Source: Bradyrhizobium sp. in8p8
GTDB taxonomy: Bacteria > Pseudomonadota > Alphaproteobacteria > Rhizobiales > Xanthobacteraceae
Length of the DNA stretch: 64,000 nt
Assembly: GCF_000426845.1 (NCBI RefSeq)
Contig: NZ_AUGD01000004.1
Span: 186,001 to 250,000 of the forward strand
Reading direction: 5' to 3'
Both the position numbers and the translations under genes were made by a program. This document shows positions 36,672 to 45,062 of the stretch, piece by piece (positions within the stretch are counted from its first letter, which is position 1; the number at the start of each line of letters is the position of its first letter). The notes beneath the pieces were generated by a model that had not been told where the DNA came from, made no database searches, and saw only the letters and a list, made by a program, of their open reading frames with translations.

Positions 36672-38090
36672 TTGACTCGTTATATCTCGACCCGGGGGGA
36701 GGCCCCTGAACTCGGCTTCTGTGATGTGATGCTGACCGGGCTGGCCCGCGACGGCGGCCTTTATGTGCCGACGACATGGCCGCAGCTTCCGACCGAGACC
36801 ATCGCCGCCTTCTTCGGCCGCCCCTATTGGGAGGTCGCGGTCGATGTGATTCGCCCCTTCGCCGGCGGCGAGATCACCGACGTTGAACTCGGCCGGATGG
36901 CGAACGAGGCCTATGCCACCTTCCGCCATCCCGCAGTGGTGCCGCTGCGCCAGATGTCGCCGCATCAGTTCGTGCTGGAGCTGTTCCACGGCCCAACGCT
37001 CGCCTTCAAGGATGTGGCCATGCAGCTGATCTCGCGGCTGATGGACCATGTACTGGCCAAGCGCGGCCAGCGCACCACCATCGTGGTCGCGACATCAGGC
37101 GATACCGGCGGGGCCGCGGTCGAAGCCTTTGCCGGGCTCGAGAATGTCGATCTCATCGTGCTGTTTCCGCACGGGCGCATCTCCGAGGTGCAGCGGCGGA
37201 TGATGACGACCACGGGTGCCGCCAACGTCCATGCGCTCGCGGTCGAGGGCAACTTTGACGATTGCCAAGCGCTCGTGAAAGCGATGTTCAACAATCATCG
37301 CTTCCGCGATGCGACCTCGTTGTCAGGCGTCAACTCCATCAACTGGGCGCGTATCGTCGCTCAGGTGGTCTACTATTTCACCTCTGCCGTTGCCGTCGGC
37401 GCGCCGGCGCGCGCGGTCGATTTCGTCGTGCCGACGGGGAATTTCGGCGACATCTTCGCGGGCTACGTCGCCAAGCGCATGGGACTGCCGGTGCGGACCC
37501 TGCGCATCGCCGCCAACGTCAACGACATCCTGGCGCGCACGCTGAAGACTGGTATCTACGAAGTGCGCGAGGTGCATGCGACGGCGTCGCCGTCGATGGA
37601 CATCCAGATCTCGTCGAATTTCGAGCGGCTGCTGTTCGAGGCAGGCCGGCGCGATGCGGCTGGCGTGCGCCGCTTGATGGAGTCGCTCAAGCAGTCCGGT
37701 CGCTTCGTGCTGCCCGATGCGACGCTGGCCGCGATCCGCGAGGAGTTCGACGCAGGGCGCGCCGACGAGACCGAGACGGCTGCCGCGATCCGCGCCGCCT
37801 GGCGCGAAGCAGGCGAACTGGTCGACCCTCATACGGCGGTGGCGCTCGCCGTCGCGGACCGCGACACCACCGACACGCGGGTGCCGAGCATCGTGCTCTC
37901 CACCGCCCACCCGGCCAAATTCCCCGACGCTGTCGAGGCGGCCTGCGGCCAGCGGCCGCAATTGCCGGCCTGGCTCGACGGCTTGATGACCAAATCCGAA
38001 CACATGAGGGTGATGAAGAACGATCAGGCCGAGATCGAGCGGTTCGTGCTGTCGGTCAGCCGCGCCGCAAAGCAAGGAGTTGCCGGATGA
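36672..38090 (+). CDS. thrC: Threonine synthase
   Basis: A 472-residue PLP enzyme that turns O-phospho-homoserine into threonine. The N-terminus MTRYISTRGEAP is the typical family opening, which fixes the start at the TTG at 36672; GGAGGG lies 8 bases before it. The PLP lysine is K113 in GPTLAFKDVAMQ, followed by the phosphate-binding SGDTGGAAVEAF and FPHGRISEVQRRMM. Its TGA overlaps the ATG of the M16 peptidase gene (38087-38090). thrC-M16-GNAT next to the oxidase genes is a conserved order in Rhizobiales. Confidence 0.96.
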   Translation: MTRYISTRGEAPELGFCDVMLTGLARDGGLYVPTTWPQLPTETIAAFFGRPYWEVAVDVIRPFAGGEITDVELGRMANEAYATFRHPAVVPLRQMSPHQFVLELFHGPTLAFKDVAMQLISRLMDHVLAKRGQRTTIVVATSGDTGGAAVEAFAGLENVDLIVLFPHGRISEVQRRMMTTTGAANVHALAVEGNFDDCQALVKAMFNNHRFRDATSLSGVNSINWARIVAQVVYYFTSAVAVGAPARAVDFVVPTGNFGDIFAGYVAKRMGLPVRTLRIAANVNDILARTLKTGIYEVREVHATASPSMDIQISSNFERLLFEAGRRDAAGVRRLMESLKQSGRFVLPDATLAAIREEFDAGRADETETAAAIRAAWREAGELVDPHTAVALAVADRDTTDTRVPSIVLSTAHPAKFPDAVEAACGQRPQLPAWLDGLMTKSEHMRVMKNDQAEIERFVLSVSRAAKQGVAG

Positions 38091-39376
38091 GCGTCGAGAT
38101 TTCCAAGCTTGCCTCCGGCCTGACCGTCGTTACCGACGAGATGCCCCATCTTGAAACCGCGGCGCTCGGCGTCTGGGCCGGCGTCGGGGGACGCGACGAA
38201 AAGCCGAACGAGCACGGCATCTCACATTTGCTCGAGCACATGGCATTCAAAGGCACGACCAAGCGCTCCTCGCGCGAGATCGTCGAGGAGATCGAGGCGG
38301 TTGGCGGCGACCTCAACGCCGGCACCTCGACCGAGACCACGTCCTATTACGCGCGGGTGCTGAAGGCGGACGTGCCGCTCGCGCTCGACGTGCTCGCCGA
38401 CATCCTCGCCAATCCCGCCTTCGAGCCCGACGAGCTGGAGCGCGAGAAGAACGTCATCGTGCAGGAGATCGGTGCCGCGCAGGACACGCCCGACGATGTC
38501 GTGTTCGAGCACCTGAACGAGCTCTGCTATCCCGACCAGCCGATGGGCCGATCCCTGCTTGGCACGGCCAAGACGCTGCGCGCCTTCAACCGCGACATGC
38601 TGCAGGGCTATCTGTCGACGCATTATCGCGGGCCCGACATGGTGGTGGCGGCGGCCGGCGCGGTCGATCACAAGGAGGTGGTCGCCGAGGTCGAGAAGCG
38701 CTTTGCCAGCTTCGAGGGGACGCCGGGGCCGAAGCCGCAGACCGCTCAGTTCGGCAAGGGCGGGACCAAGGTGGTGCATCGCGAGCTCGAGCAGGCGCAT
38801 CTGACGCTGGCGCTGGAAGGCGTGCCGCAGACCGATCCGTCGCTGTTCTCGCTCCAGGTCTTCACCAATATCCTCGGCGGCGGAATGTCCTCGCGCCTGT
38901 TCCAGGAGGTGCGTGAGAAGCGCGCTCTCTGCTACTCCATCTATTCGTTCCACGCGCCCTATACCGACACCGGCTTCTTCGGCCTCTACACCGGCACCGA
39001 TCCAGCCGACGCTCCGGAGATGATGGAAGTCGTGGTCGACATCATGAACGATTCGGTGGAGACGTTGACCGAGGCCGAGATCGCCCGGGCCAAGGCGCAG
39101 ATGAAGGCTGGCCTTCTGATGGCGCTGGAGAGCTGCTCCTCCCGTGCCGAGCAACTGGCCCGGCATGTGCTCGCCTACGGGCGGCCGCAGACGGCGCAGG
39201 AACTGGTGACTCGCATCGATGCCGTCAGCATCGAATCGACCAGGGACGCGGCACGTGCGCTGCTGTCGCGGAGCAGGCCCGCCGTTGTCGCACTGGGCAG
39301 CGGCAGGGGTCTGGACACCGCGGTATCTTTCGCGGAAGGATTGACCCGGGCGCGCGCCAAGGCGCGGCTGCACTAG
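38087..39376 (+). CDS. M16 family metallopeptidase (processing peptidase-like)
   Basis: A 429-residue zinc peptidase of the pitrilysin/mitochondrial processing peptidase family. The inverted zinc motif H47-L-L-E50-H51 is in ISHLLEHMAFKGT. The paired second domain has the R/Y motif region LFQEVREKRALCYSIYSFHAPY. The length (about 420-430) matches the bacterial MPP-beta-like group. It is translationally coupled to thrC by a four-base overlap. Substrate unknown; it probably degrades or trims peptides. Confidence 0.93.
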   Translation: MSVEISKLASGLTVVTDEMPHLETAALGVWAGVGGRDEKPNEHGISHLLEHMAFKGTTKRSSREIVEEIEAVGGDLNAGTSTETTSYYARVLKADVPLALDVLADILANPAFEPDELEREKNVIVQEIGAAQDTPDDVVFEHLNELCYPDQPMGRSLLGTAKTLRAFNRDMLQGYLSTHYRGPDMVVAAAGAVDHKEVVAEVEKRFASFEGTPGPKPQTAQFGKGGTKVVHRELEQAHLTLALEGVPQTDPSLFSLQVFTNILGGGMSSRLFQEVREKRALCYSIYSFHAPYTDTGFFGLYTGTDPADAPEMMEVVVDIMNDSVETLTEAEIARAKAQMKAGLLMALESCSSRAEQLARHVLAYGRPQTAQELVTRIDAVSIESTRDAARALLSRSRPAVVALGSGRGLDTAVSFAEGLTRARAKARLH

Positions 39377-39414
39377 GAGCCGCCCAAGGGCGCCCGCCCC
39401 CCGGAAGCATCACC

Positions 39415-40002
39415 ATGGCTCTCTTTCGCCTGCCATCCAGTGGACCCGCCGCCCTCGCGCCGCGCGGCAACGGTCTGCTGCTGCGCGCCCCGCAAATGTC
39501 CGACTTCCTGCAATGGGCCCATCTGCGCGAAACCAGCCGTGACTATCTCACGCCCTGGGAGCCGATCTGGCCCTCCGACGATCTCACCCGGTCCGGCTTC
39601 CGCCGCCGCCTGCGCCGCTATTCCGAGGACATTGCCGCGGACCGCTCCTATCCGTTTCTGGTGTTCCGTGAGCTCGACGGCGCACTAGTAGGCGGAGTCA
39701 CGCTCGCCAATGTCCGGCGTGGCATCGTGCAGGCCGGCACCATCGGTTACTGGGTCGGCCAGCCGTATGCCCATCGCGGCTACATGACGTCGGCTCTGCG
39801 GGTGTTGTTGCCGACGCTGTTCGGCGAGCTCAATCTGCACCGGGTCGAGGCCGCCTGCATTCCCACCAATGCGCCCTCGATCCGGGTGCTGGAGAAGTGC
39901 GGCTTCTCACGCGAGGGGCTGGCGCGCCGCTATCTCTGCATCAATGGAGTCTGGCAGGATCATCTGCTGTTCGGCCTGCTGCACGAGGATTTCCGCGGCT
40001 GA
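39415..40002 (+). CDS. GNAT N-acetyltransferase, RimJ/RimL type
   Basis: A 195-residue acetyltransferase. The N-terminal LLLRAPQMSDFLQWAHLRE is the usual strand-helix start. The acetyl-CoA site region is GTIGYWVGQPYAHRGYMTSALRVLL (about residues 102-126). The final block is NAPSIRVLEKCGFSREGLARRYL with the family's KCGF motif. By family it would acetylate a protein N-terminus, possibly a ribosomal protein. It is 38 bases after the M16 peptidase gene and is probably the third gene of the thrC operon. Confidence 0.9.
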   Translation: MALFRLPSSGPAALAPRGNGLLLRAPQMSDFLQWAHLRETSRDYLTPWEPIWPSDDLTRSGFRRRLRRYSEDIAADRSYPFLVFRELDGALVGGVTLANVRRGIVQAGTIGYWVGQPYAHRGYMTSALRVLLPTLFGELNLHRVEAACIPTNAPSIRVLEKCGFSREGLARRYLCINGVWQDHLLFGLLHEDFRG

Positions 40003-40165
40003 GCTGCAATCTCCCGTGCGGCCATATTCTCGACGATCCGGCCTCGTTGCTACCCTGTCCGCTTGCCTTGTCCGCGCACCCTGTTTGTTGGCCTTGGGTT
40101 CGCCGATTTTGGCGATATAACGGCGCGGGCCGGCCGGTGGATCGGCCGGATGTTCGGATGGAGTT

Positions 40166-40828
40166 ATGGGGTCGATGGTGAAGGAGCTTCGGTCATCGCG
40201 GAATGCATCGCGGCGGGGAACAGCGGTCGCGTTGATGCTGTCGGCTGCGCTCGCCTCTGTCTCCCCGGCGGCGGCCCAGTCCTTAACCGACCGCTTCAAG
40301 AGCCTGTTCGGCGGCAAGTCCGACGAGTCGGCGCAGCCCACTCCGGCGCCCGCGCCCGGTCAGCCCGCCGAAGAAGATGACTTGGATTGCCCGCAGGTCA
40401 CCGTGCGCTCCGGCGCCTCCACCTATGCGGTCGGTGCGAGCGGCAAGCAGGCCGTCGGTAACGACATCCGCTTCCAGGCCACGATCACCAAGATGGCACG
40501 CGAGTGTGCCCGGAACGGCGGCGATATCACCGCTCGGATCGGCATTCAGGGCCGCGTCATCGCAGGCCCCGCCGGGGCGCCTGCGACCGTCGAGGTCCCC
40601 TTGCGCGTCGCGGTCGTGCAGGGTGGCATCGGCGAGAAGGTCATTGCCTCCAAGGCCTACCGGACCACAGTCTCGATGTCGGAGGGCGGCAGTGTACCCT
40701 TCACTTTCGTCGCCGAGGACCTGGCCTATCCGATGCCGTCACCCGCGGTCGCCGACAACTATATCTTCTATGTCGGCTTCGACCCGCAGGCGCTTTCGCC
40801 CGAGCCGAAGGGACGGAAGAAGAAGTAG
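40166..40828 (+). CDS. Exported protein of unknown function
   Basis: A 220-residue protein with a long basic N-terminus and a signal peptide ending near residue 38 (SVSPAAAQS). A Pro/Ala-rich linker (about 52-70) and a beta-rich domain (about 73-205) with two cysteines (C74 and C113, probably disulfide-bonded) follow. The C-terminus is very basic (GRKKK). The conserved-looking stretch DDLDCPQVTVRSGASTYAVG resembles uncharacterised alphaproteobacterial exported proteins. ATG at 40166 or 40175 could be used. It is convergent with the atp operon and shares a terminator with it. Confidence 0.75.
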   Translation: MGSMVKELRSSRNASRRGTAVALMLSAALASVSPAAAQSLTDRFKSLFGGKSDESAQPTPAPAPGQPAEEDDLDCPQVTVRSGASTYAVGASGKQAVGNDIRFQATITKMARECARNGGDITARIGIQGRVIAGPAGAPATVEVPLRVAVVQGGIGEKVIASKAYRTTVSMSEGGSVPFTFVAEDLAYPMPSPAVADNYIFYVGFDPQALSPEPKGRKKK

Positions 40829-40890
40829 GCGAGGTCTTGCGGCAATCTCAGCCGTCGTTGCCGGCGAAGGCGGGCAACCCAGCAAACAAA

Positions 40891-40920
40891 AAAGCCGGCG
40901 CTCGTCGCGCCGGCCTTTTT
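40891..40920. terminator. Bidirectional terminator between exported protein gene and atp genes
   Basis: AAAGCCGGCGC pairs with GCGCCGGCCTTTTT across a TCGTC loop (one bulge). A-run on the left, T-run on the right. It lies 63 bases after the plus-strand gene and 20 bases after the minus-strand atp operon end. Confidence 0.8.
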
Positions 40921-40939
40921 GTTCGGAAGGCGTTCGCCC

Positions 40940-41425
40940 TCAATTCAGCTTCTGTCGAACCTCGTTGATGCCCTTGGCCAGCAGGTCGTCGGCGACTTGG
41001 CCCCTGACGGATTGCGACAGGATCGCGGAAGCGGCCTGCACGGCGGCTTCCGCGGCAGCGGCACGGACGTCGGCGAGAGCCTGAGCCTCGGCGAGCGCGA
41101 TCTTGCCCTCCGCGGTCTTGGTCCGTCGTGCAACGAAGTCTTCCATTTTCGCCTTGGCCTCGGCTGCGATTCGCTCTGCTTCGGCGTTTGCGTTGGCGAT
41201 AATGTCGGCGGCCTCGCGTTCAGCCGATGCAGTGCGCGCCTTGTAATCGGCCAGCACCTTGGCTGCCTCTTGCTTGAGGCGCGCCGCCTCGTCCAGCTCG
41301 GCCTTGATGCGAGCGGCACGATGATCGAGCGCCGACATCGCAGTCTTGAACACCCCGACATAGCCGAAGATCACCATCAGGATCACGAAGGCGACGGCGA
41401 CCCAGAACTCAGGTGTGAAGAACAT
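40940..41425 (-). CDS. atpF: ATP synthase F0 subunit b
   Basis: A 161-residue stalk subunit. One N-terminal membrane helix (about residues 4-27, [20 protein letters not shown]) is followed by a long, charged, alanine-rich coiled coil. It forms the peripheral stalk with b' encoded directly upstream, holding F1 against rotation. It is the last gene of the F0 operon atpI-atpB-atpE-b'-b, five bases after b'. The F1 genes are not in this window, as usual for alphaproteobacteria where F0 and F1 operons are separate. Confidence 0.95.
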   Translation of the reverse strand: MFFTPEFWVAVAFVILMVIFGYVGVFKTAMSALDHRAARIKAELDEAARLKQEAAKVLADYKARTASAEREAADIIANANAEAERIAAEAKAKMEDFVARRTKTAEGKIALAEAQALADVRAAAAEAAVQAASAILSQSVRGQVADDLLAKGINEVRQKLN

Positions 41426-41430
41426 CTCGA

Positions 41431-41991
41431 CTAACCCTTCAAGGATGCGTCAACGGCGGCATTGACCGACGCTGCATCCGGAACGACGCCCGTGAGCTGC
41501 TGAACGATGGTGCCGGCCGCATCAGCCGCGATGCCGCGCACGTTGCTCATGGCGGTCGCGCGGGTCGAGGCGATCGTCTTCTCCGCCTCGGCGAGCTTGG
41601 CGGCCAGCTGCTGCTCCAGCGTCTTGCGTTCGGCGTCCGCCTGCGCATTCGCCTTTTCGCGGGATTCGTTGCCGATCGCCTGAGCACGCGCGCGCGCCGC
41701 CGCGAGCTCACCTTCATAGGCCTTGAGCGCGGCCTCGGACTGATCCTTCAGCTTCTGCGCTTCGGCGAGATCGCCTTCGATCTTGTTCTGACGCGCCTCG
41801 ATCGCACCGCCGACACGCGGCAGCGCGAGCCGGGAGACGATCAGATACAGCGCGACGAAGGCGATCGCGAGCGACACCAGTTGCGAGGCAAAGGTGCTGC
41901 TCTCGAAAGGCGGAAAGCCACCGCCGTGGTGACCGCCATCGGCCTCCGTGTGAGCGCCGGTACCCGTGGCGCCGCCATGACTCTCAGCCAT
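41431..41991 (-). CDS. atpG: ATP synthase F0 subunit b'
   Basis: A 186-residue second b-type subunit. A His/Gly-rich N-terminal tail ([17 protein letters not shown]) precedes the membrane helix (about 34-55, [19 protein letters not shown]), and then a long coiled coil follows. Having separate b and b' genes is typical of photosynthetic bacteria and their alphaproteobacterial relatives. The symbol atpG for b' follows use in that group and must not be confused with the gamma subunit. It lies between atpE and atpF. Confidence 0.93.
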   Translation of the reverse strand: MAESHGGATGTGAHTEADGGHHGGGFPPFESSTFASQLVSLAIAFVALYLIVSRLALPRVGGAIEARQNKIEGDLAEAQKLKDQSEAALKAYEGELAAARARAQAIGNESREKANAQADAERKTLEQQLAAKLAEAEKTIASTRATAMSNVRGIAADAAGTIVQQLTGVVPDAASVNAAVDASLKG

Positions 41992-42051
41992 GGAGTTCTC
42001 CTGTTGCTGTCAGACGCGCCGCCTCCCACCAGGAAGCGGCGCGAAACGCGT

Positions 42052-42282
42052 TCAGAGCGGGACGAACAGCAGCAGCAGAGCGATCAGCAGCGAGAAGATG
42101 CCGAGCGCTTCGGTCACGGCGAAGCCGAAAATCAGGTTGCCGAACTGGCCCTGGGCAGCTGCCGGGTTGCGCATCGCTGCGGACAGGTAATTGCCGAAGA
42201 TGAAGGCCACGCCGATGCCGGCGCCGCCCATGCCGATGCACGCGATGCCCGCGCCGAGAAATTTCGCTGCTTGCGGATCCAT
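42052..42282 (-). CDS. atpE: ATP synthase F0 subunit c
   Basis: A 76-residue two-helix proteolipid forming the rotor ring. Helix 1 (about 8-31) is glycine-rich and carries [11 protein letters not shown]. The polar loop has RNPAAAQGQ. Helix 2 carries the proton-binding carboxylate E58 in [10 protein letters not shown]. Length and motifs are normal for H+-coupled alphaproteobacterial c subunits. It lies 52 bases after atpB and 60 before b'. Confidence 0.97.
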   Translation of the reverse strand: MDPQAAKFLGAGIACIGMGGAGIGVAFIFGNYLSAAMRNPAAAQGQFGNLIFGFAVTEALGIFSLLIALLLLFVPL

Positions 42283-42334
42283 TTTTGACTCCTTCGAAGA
42301 AAGACAGGTGTGGGTGGAAAAGCACCCGGATCAC

Positions 42335-43084
42335 TCAGTGTCCAGGGTGAATGGCGTCGTTGAGGTAGATACAGGTCAAGATCGCAAACACATAGGCTTG
42401 CAGGAACGCGACCAGCAATTCGAGCGCGGTGAGCGCGACGGCAAGTGCCAGCGGCATCACTCCGCCGATCCAGCCGACCACGCCAAGAGAGGCGCCGAGC
42501 ATCGCGACGAAGCCGGCGAACACCTTCAGCGCGATGTGGCCGGCCAGCATGTTCGCGAACAGTCGAACGCTGTGCGAGACCGGGCGCAGGAAGAACGACA
42601 GCACCTCGATCGCCATGACCAGCGGCAGGATGTAACCCGGAACGCCCGAGGGCACGAACACTTTCAGGAACTTCAGGCCGTTCTTGTAGAGGCCGTAGAT
42701 CAGGACCGTGAAGAACACCAGCAGCGCAAGCGCCGCGGTGACGATGAGGTGGCTCGTAACAGTGAACGTGTAGGGAACGATGCCGACCAGGTTCGAGACG
42801 CAGATGAACATGAACAGCGAGAAGATCAGCGGGAAGAACCGCATGCCGTCCGCGCCCGCAGTGCTCCGGATCATGCTGGCCACGAACTCATAGGAGAGTT
42901 CCGACACCGACTGCAGGCGCCCCGGAACGAGTTGCTTGCCGCTGGTGAGCAGCAGCAGCGCAATGATCCCCACCGCCACAAACATGTAGAGAGAGGCATT
43001 GGTGAAGGCGATCGTGTGATCGCCGATACGGCCGATCGTAAAGAGCGGTTCGACGTTGAACTGGTGGATCGGGTCGATTTTCAT
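42335..43084 (-). CDS. atpB: ATP synthase F0 subunit a
   Basis: A 249-residue membrane subunit with five to six helices. The essential Arg174 lies in [15 protein letters not shown], the counterpart of E. coli aArg210. The start at 43084 ([15 protein letters not shown]) matches the conserved N-terminus; upstream in-frame residues are not family-like. It provides the two half-channels for protons beside the c ring. It follows atpI by 98 bases. Confidence 0.96.
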   Translation of the reverse strand: MKIDPIHQFNVEPLFTIGRIGDHTIAFTNASLYMFVAVGIIALLLLTSGKQLVPGRLQSVSELSYEFVASMIRSTAGADGMRFFPLIFSLFMFICVSNLVGIVPYTFTVTSHLIVTAALALLVFFTVLIYGLYKNGLKFLKVFVPSGVPGYILPLVMAIEVLSFFLRPVSHSVRLFANMLAGHIALKVFAGFVAMLGASLGVVGWIGGVMPLALAVALTALELLVAFLQAYVFAILTCIYLNDAIHPGH

Positions 43085-43182
43085 CCGCGCGGCATCTCTC
43101 GTCTGCCGGACGAGCCGACCTATCAAGGTCGGCCGGCCGGCCGTGCCGGCGAGCGGCACGTCAGTTAATCTGGCCAAGCCAG

Positions 43183-43557
43183 TTACGAACCACCGCGCCT
43201 GTTCTGACCGGCGCCTGCCGTTCTCACCACATTCACCACGCCGGCGGCGAAGCCAAGCAACAGGAACACGATGAACCCGAAAGGCGACGTCGACAGCAAG
43301 TGGTCGAAGCCCCAGCCAATCCCCGCCCCGACAGCGACCCCGGCGATCAACTCCGAGGATAACCGAAAACCAAGCGCCATCGCCGAGGCTCTGGCCGCTC
43401 TGTCTCCATCGTCACCTGCGGGTTGCTCGGTCCTGGTCCGGCGGTCGCGAAACTCGGACAACCGTTGATCCAGGCTCCCGAGCCGTTCGGAAAGCGCAGC
43501 TTCCTCCGACGACCGATCGCGATCTCCATCCTCGCCGTGTCCCGTGCCCTGTGTCAT
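43183..43557 (-). CDS. atpI: ATP synthase-associated protein AtpI
   Basis: A 124-residue protein with a charged N-terminal half and two C-terminal membrane helices (about residues 68-86 and 92-113), the AtpI/AtpZ-family layout. [30 protein letters not shown] is the family core, given here in part. AtpI aids c-ring assembly or magnesium supply. It is the first gene of the F0 operon; a good sigma70-like promoter lies about 67 bases upstream. Confidence 0.9.
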   Translation of the reverse strand: MTQGTGHGEDGDRDRSSEEAALSERLGSLDQRLSEFRDRRTRTEQPAGDDGDRAARASAMALGFRLSSELIAGVAVGAGIGWGFDHLLSTSPFGFIVFLLLGFAAGVVNVVRTAGAGQNRRGGS

Positions 43558-43904
43558 GCAACGAAGACCCGAAACGCTGCGGCTGAATGGAAATTACGCC
43601 CGTCACCCTCAAAAGCCGCGCGGACCATACTGATGGCCCATAATCAAGTCAAGCCAAGTCACGATTGCGTCTACTTCAGTTATGTAGCTGATTTATATGA
43701 ATATATTGGCATGTGCGACAGCGCTGCACACAGCGTGACGCCGCACCGCAGCAGGTCTGCTCATGTTCGGCCGATGTAGCCGTGCTTTCGCCGGGTTGCC
43801 GCGATCAAAGAAGCCACGGCGTTCGTTGGTTTCAGTGGTGGGTTTTGGGCCACGGATTCCCGATGCCGGTGTAGAATTGCAAAGCCGCCGGGGCGGAGAC
43901 AGCG
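43558..43904. other. Divergent upstream region of the atp operon
   Basis: 347 bases between atpI and the next plus-strand gene. Contains the atp promoter (43624-43652) and a strongly AT-rich stretch at about 43668-43708, unusual for this GC-rich region. No gene or RNA recognised. Confidence 0.5.
43624..43652 (-). promoter_or_regulatory. Sigma70-like promoter of the atp F0 operon
   Basis: On the minus strand TTGACT (43652-43647) and TATGGT (43629-43624) are 17 bases apart. Transcription would begin near 43617, giving a 60-base leader before atpI. Confidence 0.55.
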
Positions 43905-44420
43905 ATGAGACCAGCGACGTCATCCACAACATCATGGCTAGCGGTGGTTGCCGCCGTGTTCGTCGTCAGCGGCAGCCCCGTAGCCGCGCAATCTGCTCCA
44001 GACGGCGAAAATGGCCGCTACAGCATGACGCCCATCCCCGAGGGCGTGCTGCGGCTCGACACGCGCACTGGCACGGTAGCGACCTGCACCAGAAGCGGCG
44101 CAGGCTGGGCCTGCTACGCGGTGCCGGACGAGCGGACCGCACTCGACGCCGAGATTGGAAGGCTCCAGGCCGAGGTCGAACGGCTGAAGGGACAGCTGGC
44201 GGCAGGGCCGACTGTGTCGGGCAAAATCGACGAGGCGCTGCCGAAATCCGACCCGCTGAAGAAGGCCGAACCCAAGGTCGCCGAGGGCGAGCGCAAGATC
44301 GAGATTCCGTTGCCGAGCGATCAGGACGTCGATCGCGTGATGTCGTTCCTCGAGAGGGCCTGGCGGCGGCTGATCGACATGGCCAACCGCGTGCAGAAGG
44401 ACGTGTCGGGGAAAATCTAG
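43905..44420 (+). CDS. Exported coiled-coil protein of unknown function
   Basis: A 171-residue protein with a signal peptide (residues 1-29, ending SPVAAQS) and a short region with two cysteines (CTRSGAGWACYAVPDE) that looks like a small disulfide loop. An acidic/basic coiled coil follows (about 78-97, LDAEIGRLQAEVERLKGQL), and a C-terminal amphipathic helix (MSFLERAWRRLIDMANRVQ). The pattern recurs in uncharacterised Bradyrhizobiaceae proteins, as far as I recognise, but no function is known. It stands alone between the atp operon and yjbQ. Confidence 0.75.
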   Translation: MRPATSSTTSWLAVVAAVFVVSGSPVAAQSAPDGENGRYSMTPIPEGVLRLDTRTGTVATCTRSGAGWACYAVPDERTALDAEIGRLQAEVERLKGQLAAGPTVSGKIDEALPKSDPLKKAEPKVAEGERKIEIPLPSDQDVDRVMSFLERAWRRLIDMANRVQKDVSGKI

Positions 44421-44523
44421 CGCGTCGCGAGCCGCCTTTTGGGGGGGCGCAACGTGCCCGCCAACTGACGCAACGGAATGGGGATGGCGGGCACGTCGCT
44501 TGTTCGAACGATCGAGACCTTTC

Positions 44524-44997
44524 ATGACATCAGCCAAATCCGTCACGCGCTCGGCAGCATCGTCCGTGCAAGCCTCCACCATCGCTTCGTCATTGCTGAC
44601 AGTACAGACGCCGGGCCGCGGATTCAGCGATCTCACCGGCGAAGCCGCAAAGTTCGTCGCCGAGGTGCACGCAGGCGAGGGCGCATTGACCCTTTTCGTT
44701 CGCCACACCTCTGCCTCGCTGACGATCCAGGAGAACGCCGATCCTTCCGTGCTCGTCGATCTCACCACCGTGCTGTCCCGGCTCGCGCCGGAAGACGGCG
44801 GGTGGACGCACGATGCGGAAGGGCCCGACGACATGCCCGCCCATATCAAGGCGATGCTGACGCAGACTTCGCTTCATGTTCCGGTCCTGAACGGCAGGCT
44901 TGCGCTCGGCACCTGGCAGGCGATCTATCTGATCGAGCATCGCAGCCGCCCGCACCGCCGTGAGATCGTCCTGCAATTCATCGGTAGCCTGCAGTAA
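44524..44997 (+). CDS. YjbQ family protein (UPF0047)
   Basis: A 157-residue protein of the YjbQ/UPF0047 family. The conserved blocks are GEGALTLFVRHTSASLTIQENADPSV (shown only by place: residues about 55-80), the acidic HDAEGPDDMPAHIKAML, and GTWQAIYLIEHR-x-RPHRRE. Members are small trimeric proteins with weak thiamine-phosphate synthase activity reported in E. coli; the true role is unclear. ATG at 44524 is chosen over an upstream TTG. It is followed by a shared terminator with the convergent transporter gene. Confidence 0.9.
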   Translation: MTSAKSVTRSAASSVQASTIASSLLTVQTPGRGFSDLTGEAAKFVAEVHAGEGALTLFVRHTSASLTIQENADPSVLVDLTTVLSRLAPEDGGWTHDAEGPDDMPAHIKAMLTQTSLHVPVLNGRLALGTWQAIYLIEHRSRPHRREIVLQFIGSLQ

Positions 44998-45011
44998 AGC
45001 ACTCAAAACAA

Positions 45012-45040
45012 AACCGGCCGCGGAGTCCGCGGCCGGTTCG
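45012..45040. terminator. Bidirectional terminator between yjbQ and MHS transporter
   Basis: AACCGGCCGCGG (45012-45023) and CCGCGGCCGGTT (45027-45038) form a perfect 12-bp stem with a 3-base loop. It is flanked by A's on the left and a short T-rich run on the right. Confidence 0.75.
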
Positions 45041-45062
45041 TGTTGCCGATCGATGATTTCGA